A stretch of 64,000 bases of DNA from Pegoplata infirma (lineage: Eukaryota > Arthropoda > Insecta > Diptera > Anthomyiidae), in NCBI GenBank assembly GCA_963921195.1, contig OY992539.1:160276622-160340621 (forward strand), read 5' to 3'. Below, in pieces: positions 1 to 9,658 of this stretch. The notes under the pieces were generated by a model. The model searched no databases. It was given only the letters and a program-made list of their open reading frames with translations, and was not told the origin of the DNA. Position 1 is the stretch's first letter; each line of letters begins with the position of its first letter. The position numbers and the translations under genes were made by a program.

Positions 1-239
1 GTTCCCCATAAAATTCTATTGAAGACATCCAAACACTATTTTAAGTTCAAAAAAACATTAACATTAGTTTTTTCGACTTTTTTCCAACGCCTTTGAAAAA
101 AAAACTGAAAAATTCAGTGGGCTATAAAAAAAAATTGAGACGTTACAGAGCTAAACCCTTTGGGGTTTTTACTACTACACATAAGAACTTTCAATCTGTC
201 TTAATTTGGTTGAGGCCCTAAATGTACTGCTGCACTGTG
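1..239. mobile_element. Right end of a TAA/TTA-flanked palindromic element (cut by window edge)
   Basis: This stretch matches the ends of the 4736-11585 element (same text around 11345-11520, including a block ending CCTTTGGGG). It ends TGCTGCACTGTG followed by TTA, as expected for this family, whose other members end in CACTGTGCAACAA or its complement next to TAA/TTA. It lies inside repeat X, which resumes at 240. The other end is outside the window. PIF/Harbinger affinity is inferred from the 3-bp TWA duplication only. Confidence 0.5.
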
Positions 240-1050
240 TTATAGGCTATAGAATGTTTTGATATTGGTTAAGGGGACTTTCGAAAATGCCAAAATATGA
301 AAAAAAAAAAATCAGTTTTTCCGCTTTTAAAAAGCCACAATAAGCCAGATTTTAATATGAATGGCACCATTGGAAAGCTCTTTTTTTAACAAACAACTTA
401 GCCTTTTCAGTTTTTTAAATAAGTCCATTAACATGCTTTGGCCATTTAATTTTACCACTGTTCGGGGATCTGTACCTTATATGCGATAAAACTCACGGTT
501 CGATATTTAAAATTTCAAATAAAAAAACACTGTTCAAAAGAATTCATTTACGTCTTACACGTTTTAAAAAAACCGAATGTTAGGGACATCTTTTTGGAAG
601 AAGATTTAGAATTAACTGTAAATTGATGTTTTGGCAGCCAAAAGTTGTGAATAAAAAAGTTTTCAGTTTAAAACCAGTTATGTCGATCGAATTCAATTTT
701 GACTACCGATATTCCATTTATGTATATTAGGGTGGCACGAACAATGACTTTTTTCGAATTTCGTCGATCGCCTGGCAAATTATGGTTCGTTTTGGTCTAA
801 AAACTCTATGTTTAAATTTTTAGCCAAATCGGACAAAACTAGCCCGTGCCTTTGGGAGGTTAAAATTTTGCCCAAAAAAATTGTTTTTTCATACAAACCA
901 AACAAAAATTTTTTTTTTATTTTTTATTTTTTTAAATTATTATTTTACTTGATTATTAACGACTTATTAACGACTAAAAATTTAATTTTGGTGGGATAAA
1001 CGCTTCAAAATTGACTTCGAAAAAAAAAATTTAGGGCCGTTGCAGTCATA

Positions 1051-1279
1051 CACTCAAAATAATTCTACAGTAAAAGGTTTAGTAAGTGATTTTGTACCAA
1101 AATCTACTAATTAGTTACTAATTTTAGTAACTTCAAGGTACTAAAATTAGTAATTTTTACTGGCTTTGAATAATATTAGTAAAAAATTTTAGTATTGGTT
1201 ACTAATTCCTGCACTAGGTCCTTTTGGACTAAACTTTAGTTAAACTTTTAGTATTGAATACCCACTTTTTTTTGGGGTG
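1051..1279 (+). mobile_element. 229-bp TA-flanked MITE (family a, copy 1)
   Basis: TA precedes and follows the element. The ends are CACTCAAAA and TTTTGGGGTG. An inverted-orientation copy of exactly the same length lies at 20297-20525. The interior repeats short TACTAAT/TTAGTA words and contains a CCTTTTGGACT block. There is no ORF. The TA duplication suggests Tc1/mariner mobilisation, which is inference. Confidence 0.8.
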
Positions 1280-2052
1280 TACTCCAAATAGTTTTAAAAA
1301 AAAAAAAAATTATTTAGTTTTGAGTCAAAACTTTTGACTCGAAAGAATTTTTTTCTGAGATGTTGCTTTTAATGATACGTATCAACAAAAAAATCTTATT
1401 TCTATCTGTAACATCTTTATCACGTACTAAAATATAGCAGAAAAATTCACTTTTTACTTTCTCCCATTTTATGTATTATCACAAAAAATGGCTTTAGTCG
1501 AATTTCCTCAAATGCTGCCAAATTATGTTTGGGTTTTGTCTAAGAACTCTATATTTAAGTTTTTATCCAAATCGGACAATTTTAACCTGTGCCGCTGAAG
1601 TGTTAAAGTTTGGCCCTAATTTTTTTTTGATTTGCACAAAAAATTTAAACTATCCAGGGGCACGGGTTAAAATTTTCCGATTTGGCTAAAAATTTAAACA
1701 TATAGCTTTTACACCAAAATCAACGATAATTTGCCTGGCAATCTACAAAAGTTATTTTTTTTGATAATACATAAAATTAAAAAAAAGTGTAAAAACGCGT
1801 TTTTCATGATTTTTTGATACATTTAAGAACACGATAAAGATGTCACAGATACACACAGAAAATAGATTCAGTTGTTGCAACTGAATTGTTTGCCAACTGA
1901 ATTTTTGCGGTTGCACCAACTATCACAATATTCAGTTGCCTCTACTGCCAATTCAGTTGTCTCTACCGGTAAATATCTATCATGAGAACCGAATATTTTT
2001 AGGTTAAAATTGACATTGGTTAGAGTGATCGAATTTTAAAAAGCGTTATATA

Positions 2053-2933
2053 CACTCAAAAAAAAAAACTGTTAAGTTAGCAAAAAAAGCTTGTAAACCT
2101 ACAAGAAAATTTGCTGATTTTGAACCCACAATTTTTTTGCTAAAGTTAGCAAAAACGTTTTGCTAAAAATTAGTTAACTGAAATAATTTTTATTTTAACT
2201 TAGTTCATACACATTTGAGGACCCCATTGGGTTCGGATCCAATAGGTCCAGACCCCGATGGGCCTAGGCCTAGTTGGGTTCCTTAAAAATCGCCATAGTT
2301 TTTGATCCAAAATTTGTGTCCGTTTCGCTCTACCTTGCTTAGTTTTTGAGATACGTGATTTTAGGGGATCACTGGGGTCTTGAGAATTTAAAAACTCGAT
2401 AACTTCAAAAATAGAGCTTTTGGTTATTTTGCGGTCTTGTTCTACGTGTTGAGAGCTACTAAAATTCTTTTGGACTTTTTGTTGTGTCGGCAATATTTAC
2501 CGAGATATGAGCATTTTAAAATTTTCGGGAATGCTAACTGTTTTGGATCCAAAGTTAGGTCCCATTAGGGTCCACACATGTGAAGAGGACCCTCGAAAGT
2601 ATGGAAATTCTGAGAACCAAAAATGCCCTCCATTTTGCTCTATCTGGCTTAGTTTCCGAGATAGCGCCATTTTAAGTTTTCTGAAAATAAAAAAAAATTT
2701 ACCATTTATTTTTGCTAATGTTAGCAAAAAATCTTGTAAAAATGTTGTCAACTCAATTTCAAATTTAGCAAAAGAAATTAGTTCAAAGTTTGTTTAAAAT
2801 TGCTAATGTGCTAAATGAAGTTTACAAGAATTTTTTGCTAACATGCTAATCTCAACTAAAAATTTGCTAAAACTTAGCTAACTAGCATTAGCAAAAAAAA
2901 ATTAGTAAATCTACTAACGTATTTTTTTGAGTG
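2053..2933 (+). mobile_element. 881-bp TA-flanked MITE (family b, copy 1)
   Basis: The ends are CACTCAAAAAAAA and TTTTTTTGAGTG, bordered by TA on both sides. A second copy lies at 59736-60600 with high similarity along its whole length. Open frames of 84-97 codons occur on both strands in both copies, but they overlap each other and have no recognisable domain. I read them as chance ORFs. Confidence 0.85.
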
Positions 2934-3124
2934 TAGTTGTACCAATCAATATTTTTTTAAACTGTTTCTTTTAAAATAAAAATTTTTAATATTTTTTTCA
3001 AGCAATTTTACTTATTTATTTGATTGTAAAAATTTTATAATTTAAAAAGTGAAATAAATACATACATACAATAGAAAAAATAAATTAAAACTTATAATTC
3101 TGATAGAAAAAAATTAAAATCTAA

Positions 3125-3625
3125 AAAAAATTGTCTCAGAATTTGCGAGACTTTCTAGAGCAAAAATAACTTGAAGTCAAAATATATCTCTTAAGAAGAA
3201 ATGTCAATGAAAAAATCGAAAAATATCTCAGACATTTTTTTTTATAGAAACATATCTCAGAATCTGAGTATTTTTTAATAGAAAACAAATCAGAACCTGA
3301 TAATTTTTCTACAAAAAGAATGTCTCAGAATCTGTAAAAGAATATCTCAGAAAATATAATATAATATCTTCTAAAGGAAAAATTTGAAGTATCTGAGAAT
3401 TTTTTCCTTTTGAAAAAGTCTAAGATAACGAGGAAAAGTCTCAAATTCCGAAATTGTTCCTATAAAAAAGTCTCAGATTCGGAGAAAAAGTCTCAGGTTC
3501 TGAGAAACTTTTACTAAAAAAGTCTCAGATTTTGAGGCATTTTTCTTACAGAAAAAGTCGTAGATTTTAAGGCATTTTTCCTATAGAAAATGTCTCCGAT
3601 TCTGAGAATAGTTTTGGATAAACCA
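3125..3625. repeat. Degenerate CTCAGAATCTGAG satellite patch
   Basis: Irregular repeats of TCTCAGAATCTGAG and its complement TCTCAGATTCTGAG are spaced by T-rich/A-rich linkers. The left part is mostly in one orientation and the right part (from about 3460) in the other. This is the same satellite family as the large array at 32700-35440 in the Harbinger element. Confidence 0.7.
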
Positions 3626-5117
3626 TTGTTGATTTCAAAATTCTGGTATTTACAAACCTTAAATTTGTTACCACTATCTGGACATTTTGGACTCTAATGA
3701 TTTCTTGGAAACTGTTTCATAGGTTTTTATAGTTGGCTCAAAATTAAAGTTGCGTGTGCAAATATCTAAAATAAGATTTATTGATTTAAATTGTTTGTAT
3801 TTCGGCAGTGTCAACTTACCGTCAAAATTTGTAACATTTTTTACGGAATTTTACAAGAGTTTTATTTTAAAATTTTAAAAAACGTCTGAACACAATAACA
3901 TTTTTCTTTAAACTAATTACTATTTTAATTTTTTTGACGTTTTAGTTTTATAATCGAAATGAAATCCTAACGACCAATTATTAGTTAAGAATACCAATAA
4001 AAATTAATAAGTTAGTAAAATTTTTCAAAAATAAAAAATTATTGAAAATTTGGTTAAGTTAACCAACATTTTCGGTTGTGGATACTATTTCCTAATGTTT
4101 TTTGAATTTATTAATTTAAACAAATGATTATTGGTCGAGAGGGAAAATAAAGACTAAAAGAAACGGTTGTACTTACTAAATATTTTTCAAAAACTTTATT
4201 AGTTTTTAGTTTGGGTATATTTACCAAATTATTAGTTGTTGATACATCCATTCGGTCACGATTGATAATTATTACTGCTGTTATTTATTTGGTATGGTGA
4301 TAAAAAATTTCCAATAACAACTAAAAATTTATAAGATTTATCAAAATTCCGTTTTCATAATGGAATTCCAACTAAACATTTTTCTGTGTGTAGGAATAAT
4401 ATTTTTTTGTGGATACATCGCAGCTAAAATATTTTCAAGTCAAAATTAAAAAAAAAAAAATCTTATTGTTAGAGTAGGACCCCAACGGCCCTAATGTTTT
4501 TTTTTTCGAAGCCAATTTTGAAGCAGAAGGGGTTATCCCACCAAAATGAAATTTTTAGTCATTATTAAGCTAATCAAGTAAAGTAATAATTAAAAAAAAA
4601 ATTAAAAATAAAAAAAAAAAAAATTTGTTTGTATGGCAAAATATTTTTTGGGCCAAATCTTTAACCACCCAAAGACACGGGTTAATTTTGTCCGATTTGG
4701 CTAAAAATTTGATTTTTAGATAAAAAGAACTATAACACTGTGCAACAAATTTTGGGTCATCGCATTGAGCCTCAATGGCTTCAACGCCATATGAAAGTAG
4801 ACCATCAAGAGGACAAAATCACCAAAGGGTTTTGCAAAGTCAGTTCGGATTTCTTTTTTATAGCCCACTGAAGTTTTAATATTTTTGTAAAAGGCGTTTG
4901 GAAAACGTCAAAAATACTATAATAAAAACATATCTGAGCTTCAAAATATGATTTGATGTCTTCCGTGAAATTTTATGGTGGTTCTTTTCTTTGAATATTT
5001 CAACCCTCTAGCTGCCATTTTAAGGGGTCATTTTAGTCCTTTTTCAAAAACTAAACACAGAAGTCTAATAAAACGTCCATTTAGAGGGTTAAAATGTTCT
5101 ACAAATATTTTCCTCAG

Positions 5118-5315
5118 TAAATGATGTTTGCGCTTTCTCCCAGGAAGGCTTAGGCTTTATTGAAAGTTTCGAAGTAGAAAATAAAGTATGGTCAGACCAT
5201 ATGCCTATCAAGGTTAACTTGAAAATTGTTACCACAGATAATGCTGTTAAAAAACTCGATTTATTACCAAAACTGATATGGAAAGACACAAATAAACTAG
5301 CATACCAACAAAACT
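5118..5315 (+). pseudogene. LINE endonuclease C-terminal fragment
   Basis: Reading from 5118 gives a peptide with WSDHMPI near residues 29-35. This matches the conserved SDHxP motif that closes the exonuclease-endonuclease-phosphatase domain of LINEs, the enzyme that nicks the target DNA. The frame ends at a stop near 5313-5315. The next segment continues in another frame, so a one-base indel separates endonuclease and RT. The N-terminal two thirds of the domain is missing because of 5' truncation at 5117. It is not a functional gene. Confidence 0.75.
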
Positions 5316-5331
5316 AAATCAGCAAATAAGA

Positions 5332-6279
5332 GTGAGTGAAGAACGTATTATGAAGATGGAAGAATTAGTAACGGCAATTAGAAAATCAGCAAATAGCGGT
5401 CAATATAAAAATACAATATTTAAACAAAAGTGGTTTAATTACAAGTGTTTACATGCGAGGCAAACGGTATTTAAAATGCTTAACATATACAGGAAAAACA
5501 ATCGAATAGAAGACAAGCGAGAGTATCTAAAAGCACAGAAAAACTACAAAATAGTGTGCGAGTTAAGAAAAACTGAGTACTTTGAGGAACTTGAAGTCAA
5601 AATAAATCGAATCCAAGACTCGAAAAATTGGTGGAAAATAGCGAAAGAGATTAGAGGAAATACGTTCAAAGTCGGCTCAAATGTGTCTGCAGATGATTTT
5701 AAAATTTATTTCCAAGATTTACTTAATCCGCGTGAAAATACAAGCATGATTTATTATGCACCTATGTGGCACTCGGATGAAGAAGTTAATCGAGTTATTA
5801 CAGTAAGTGAAATAAATATAATACTGAAAAAAATGAAAAAGAATAAAGCACCTGGAGAAGATAGAGTAACATATGAATTTTTGCAAAACTCTTCTAACGA
5901 ATTCATGGTGGAACTATCAAAAACATATAATAGGATACTTGAAACTGGTAAGGTTGATGACACTTTCGCTAAAAGCATAATATTTCCAATTTTTAAAAAA
6001 GGAGACCCAAATAATCCTAGAAACTATAGAGGTATTGCCTTTATGAATTGTATAGCAAAAGTTTTTATGGGAATAATAAACGAAAGAATAAGTACATGGG
6101 TAGAAACGAATGAAATCTTAAATGAATATCAAGCCGGTTTTCGTATACAGTATTCAACAGCGGATAATATTTTTAACTTAGCTTCGATAGTACATCTTAA
6201 AACTATGAGTAAAAAAAAGGTCAATGCATTTTTTGTTGATTTTCGAGCAGCTTTTGATATGGTACCACGGCAAAATTGA
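5332..6279 (+). pseudogene. LINE reverse transcriptase, N-terminal half
   Basis: This is 315 codons of the RT linker and fingers/palm. Visible motifs are NKAPGEDRV (about residue 170), FPIFKKGDPNNPRNYRGIA (about 217-235), NEYQAGFR (about 264-271) and FFVDFRAAFDMVPR (about 299-312). The last of these contains the first catalytic aspartate (VDF). The frame opens with GTG, not ATG, because it is only the continuation of the endonuclease frame after a one-base shift. It ends at TGA (6277-6279), where a further one-base indel moves the RT into the frame of the next segment. RT would copy element RNA at the nicked target. It is dead here. Confidence 0.9.
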
Positions 6280-7034
6280 TTTTTAAACTTAACAACCTTG
6301 GCTTGTCTACAAAGATGGTAAGACTCTTAGAAGAAATATACAGCAACACTTTCTCGGCAGTGTGGACAGGGAGCGATTTGTCCGAATATTTTGAAACGTA
6401 TTCAGGAGTTAAACAGGGATGCCTGATATCGCCATTACTATTTACTCTATACTTAAATGATTTACATGATTACTTAGAAGGAGGGCTGATGATTGAAGAT
6501 TTAAACATAAGAATACTTTTATATGCTGACGATATAGTCATTCTTGCAGATGACAAACGAGTTATGCAACATATGATAAACAAGCTTGAATCATATTGTA
6601 CGACCTGGAACATGGAAGTTAATATGGAAAAATCAAAAATGATGGTTTTTAGAAATGGTGGTAAACTGGCAAGAGATGAAAAATGGTACTACAAAGAAGA
6701 AGAAATCGAAATAACATCAGAATTCAACTACTTAGGTGTGATACTCACGCCAAGAATGTCATTCACAAGGCATGTAGAAAGCCGAAACAACTCTGCAAAA
6801 AACAGTATTAATGCCACTTGGAATAATTACCTAAATAAAAGCAATGTGTCGCTACGGTCGAAATGGAGAATATTCCAAGCAGTGTGTAGAGCAATACAGG
6901 CATACGGAGCTCAGGTATGGGGATTCACGCTTTTCGAAACCGTAAATAAACTACAAAGGTACTTTCTTAAGAGAATTTTAAGAATACCCGAAAATACTCC
7001 CAACTATGCACTGGCTTTGGAAACTGGAGCATAA
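6276..7034 (+). pseudogene. LINE reverse transcriptase, catalytic palm and thumb
   Basis: This continues the RT in a shifted frame. It carries GVKQGCLISPLLF (about residues 45-57) and the catalytic box LYADDIVILA (about 82-91), with both aspartates intact. Then come a thumb with FNYLGV (about 150-155) and a downstream block TPNYALALETG common in LINE C-termini. It stops at TAA (7032-7034). The same frame then stays open to the MITE at 7345 and still gives LINE-like protein, so this TAA looks like a point mutation. The first codon is TTG, not a real start. Confidence 0.9.
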
Positions 7035-7674
7035 GAAAGCCATTTTCATACCTTAGGTCTTCACCTTGAATATCTGGGTAAAGTAATTTATAGTTATAAT
7101 GAAGAAAGACTTCCACATAAGCTGTCTGCACTTGGTTTACAGAAAAACATTTTTTGGGCCAAAGAATTAAATAAAATTGGCGAACAATTCAATATCAACT
7201 TTGGTACGTGGCTCTCTAAAGATAGTTTTTATTTTCAAAGCTTCTACCTTGTATCCGAACTTAAAAAAAAGAAACACATGGAAATGAGACAAAATGCATT
7301 ATCAAGTAACAATCGATTTTACAAACATCTATCACCGGTCATGGGTAGGGTTGCCAGACGTCCCGCATTTGGCGGGATTGTCCCGCTTTTCATAACCGAT
7401 TCCCGCGTCCCGCGCGGGATTCCATATTCCCGTTTTTTTGCAATTTTTGTTAACAACAACTATTTTTTACTATAAAAGCCTAAGTTTTTAAAAGGCTTAT
7501 TTGTAAGCATTTGTAAAATTGGTTTTACCTTGTCGCCCAAATGATGTGAATTTAGAACCTTTTTAAGAAACAAATAAAGGTCTATTCTATACACAACCAT
7601 ATGATCGAAATCTTGTTCGAATGAGATTTCATCTCAGGTATGAAATGGGTATAACAAAAAAAATTACAATCTTA

Positions 7675-7815
7675 TACCCTATTCACACGTACAGTTTTAA
7701 ATCGTTTTTAGCAGCAATATTTTTAGCACTTTCTTTATTCTCTTACAGTATATTGACAGAAAATGCTAAAAATAATTGCTAAAAACGGTTTAAAACTGTA
7801 AGTGTGAATAGGGTA
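7675..7815. mobile_element. 141-bp palindromic MITE with TTA duplication
   Basis: The element is almost entirely inverted repeat (ends TACCCTATTCACAC and GTGTGAATAGGGTA), flanked by TTA at 7672-7674 and 7816-7818. Another element of the same length with related ends lies at 39197-39337. TTA/TAA duplications point to PIF/Harbinger mobilisation. Confidence 0.8.
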
Positions 7816-7997
7816 TTAGTGTTTGTTTGAAAAAAAAAAAATATTTTTCAAAAAATTTACGCCAAAAGTTGCAAAATATAGAGTACATTCCGGGAAAAAT
7901 ATTTATAAAATTTTCATGGAGTAATTCTGGTCCAGCGTTGTATCTTCAAAATGGAAATTTTTGTACTAAAATTTGCTTTAGCTTAATTAGCCTCTAA

Positions 7998-8149
7998 AAG
8001 TACCTACAGACGACGCAATATTATGTACAATATTCAATTATATTGAAGGTGTGTGGGTAATATTGACGATTGTACAATGGTCAATCTTACCCACACACCA
8101 TCAATATTATTGAATATTGTACATAATATTGCGTCGTCTGTATGTACCT
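7998..8149. mobile_element. 152-bp palindromic MITE with TAA duplication
   Basis: Arms of about 65 bp (AAGTACCTACAGACGACGC and its complement) are separated by a short centre. TAA lies at 7995-7997 and 8150-8152. It is nested inside the hAT MITE and would fold into one long hairpin. Confidence 0.75.
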
Positions 8150-8888
8150 TAAAGCAGCGCGAAAAAAATTATTTTGAAAAACAAAAACGCTTTTTCTATT
8201 TCAAAATGTACTAGAGGTTGGTAGTCTCTATTTAAAACAATAAAACTCGACAACATGCTGCTAAATTGTTCAGTTTTGTTCATAAAAATATTTTTGTCCC
8301 GCGAAAATTTTTAAAATCCCGCCATTTTTGTAATTTTTGGGAGTTTGTCCCGCATTTTCGAAATAAAATTCTGGCAACCCTAGTCATGGGTGCCGCATAC
8401 ATGGTGAGTGAGTACCTTAACACTGCCGAAATATCAGCTATACTACGAGCGCGCTCTGATACTTTGCCACTAAATAAAAATCCTTTTATCAGTTCTACAA
8501 GCAGTATTTGGTTGTTTATGTAACACAGGAGAAGAGGAAAATATAATTCATTTTTTGGGGAAATGCCCAATACTTAAAGAAATCAGATTTAGATGGCTAT
8601 TGCACTTGGAAAAATTTGGCAAACTTTATAATAAGTGCATTAAAATATCGAAATTTTTTGCTTGCAGAATTTAATTATTAATGGTTATAAATTTTTTACA
8701 CAAATTTATCTTTATATTTTTTGCAAATGTTTATTGTAATTATATAGGCTGACGACTGAATGTCAATGCCTCTTAAAACTTTTTTGTATATTTTATCAAT
8801 AAAGTTTATTCTATTCTATTCTATATTTTCCTCATAAAATTTCACTAGGGGTTGTCAAATGTTCAAAGTTTGTGCGACATGCGCAAAG

Positions 8889-9658
8889 TAGACTTGCCAA
8901 CCGTCCAGTTTTCGTCGGGACAGACCAGTTTTAGAGTGGAGTGTCCCGTGTCCCGACGATACCCTAAACGGGACGCCATTTGTCCCGTTTTGAGAAAAAA
9001 AATAATTTTTTCATTGTCACAAAAAATAAATCGTAAACTTAGTACTTATTTTTATTAGCAACACTGGCATTTTTTTAAATATATTTTTTATTTCATTTGT
9101 CAACTTTCAAATGACTTAAAATTTTAACAGAGCGTGATTTTTTGTAGAGGTATTTTTTTATTATTTTAGTAAATATTCTTACCAATAAATTTGCACAAAT
9201 GTTAAACTATTAAATTTTTCACAGGAAAATGAACAGAAAAAGAGCTGCAGATATAAATGAATCGGCAGCAACACAGAAAAAGGATGAAAATAGAACGAAA
9301 AGGTATTGCAAATTTCAACCAGATCACGGTGTGGTTGAACAAGTTTAATTAAAAGTTCGCTGCATATGAAATTTTATTGCAAATTATGTTAATTGGCACA
9401 ATTACAAACATTTTAAGCCAATTTGAAAAAAATCGTTAGTGGGGTTTTTGAGATAATAAGATTTTCATCTTATTGGATGCTACAGAAAAACGGTGCAACT
9501 TGTGTTAAAGTGTAACATATGATAAATAAAGGTTGATGTCCTGGATCTAAGTCCTTTTGAGACGTTATAGAATTTTTGAGACGTCGATTTTTTTTTTTAA
9601 TTTTTTTATGTTTTTTAGTGGTGTCCCGTTTTGGAAATTTCAAAAGGTGGCAAGTCTA
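8889..9658 (+). mobile_element. 770-bp hAT-type MITE
   Basis: The TIRs are TAGACTTGCCA and TGGCAAGTCTA, with the 8-bp duplication GCGCAAAG at 8881-8888 and 9659-9666. GTCCCGT/GTCGGGAC words near both ends link it to the 7346-8382 MITE. It carries a small intron-bordered ORF (9229-9348), perhaps the remnant of an autonomous parent. Confidence 0.9.
9229..9348 (+). pseudogene. 39-codon ORF remnant in the hAT MITE
   Basis: An ATG ORF begins just after TTTTTCACAG, a plausible splice acceptor. Its first 25 codons are strongly basic and polar (starting MNRKRAAD), and AAAAG-GTATTG follows, a possible donor. I do not recognise the peptide. It could be the N-terminus of a lost hAT transposase carrying a nuclear-localisation-like stretch, or chance. 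It cannot encode a working protein alone. Confidence 0.3.

Larger units (their letters stand above)
1852..4390. mobile_element. TA-flanked non-autonomous element inserted in repeat X
   Basis: The ends are CACACAGAAAAT and ATTTTTCTGTGTG, each bordered by TA (1850-1851 and 4391-4392). Repeat X copy 2 (near 62345-62365) has the same flanks joined with a single TA, so the empty site is present in the window. The 2.5-kb body holds another MITE (2053-2933) and a degenerate satellite patch (about 3125-3625). No transposase is seen. Confidence 0.8.
7346..8382. mobile_element. hAT-type MITE inside the LINE
   Basis: The TIRs are TAGGGTTGCCAGA and TCTGGCAACCCTA. An 8-bp target duplication GTCATGGG lies at 7338-7345 and 8383-8390, the hAT hallmark. 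The left end is rich in GTCCCGC/GCGGGA words, like the MITE at 8889-9658. The 1037-bp body has no transposase but contains two smaller palindromic MITEs. Confidence 0.9.
7035..8690 (+). pseudogene. LINE C-terminal region, split by a hAT MITE
   Basis: Coding sequence runs 7035-7345, is interrupted by the MITE plus one copy of its 8-bp duplication, and resumes at about 8391 in the same reading frame. A frameshift near 8505 leads into a frame with [19 protein letters not shown]. This is the C-x2-C...H...C knuckle typical of LINE ORF2 tails, and it ends at a stop near 8670-8675. 3' UTR sequence follows. The knuckle is thought to bind template RNA. Nothing here is translatable as one product. Confidence 0.75.
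5117..8822 (+). mobile_element. 5'-truncated LINE retrotransposon
   Basis: The element is flanked by a 12-bp target duplication ATATTTTCCTCA (5105-5116 and 8823-8834), lying in one arm of the palindromic element. In order it carries the C-terminal end of an AP-type endonuclease, a reverse transcriptase, a C-terminal region with a CCHC-like knuckle, then a 3' UTR with AATAAA and a TTCTA repeat tail (about 8800-8822). It is truncated inside the endonuclease, has at least three frameshifts and one in-frame stop, and is split by a hAT MITE at 7346-8382. The clade is not settled. Confidence 0.9.

Noticed and set aside
808..999. 63-codon ORF, and the 72-73 codon ORFs near 11339-11745
   Set aside because: They fall in repeat X and the palindromic element and are not preserved in the other copy. 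No motif.
2200..2797. Overlapping 84-97 codon ORFs on both strands, also present at 60167-60465
   Set aside because: They are shared only because both are copies of one MITE. Strands conflict, copy 2 breaks them, and no domain is visible.
5089..5289. Minus-strand 66-codon ORF
   Set aside because: Shadow of the LINE endonuclease fragment, which reads with an SDHMP motif on the plus strand.
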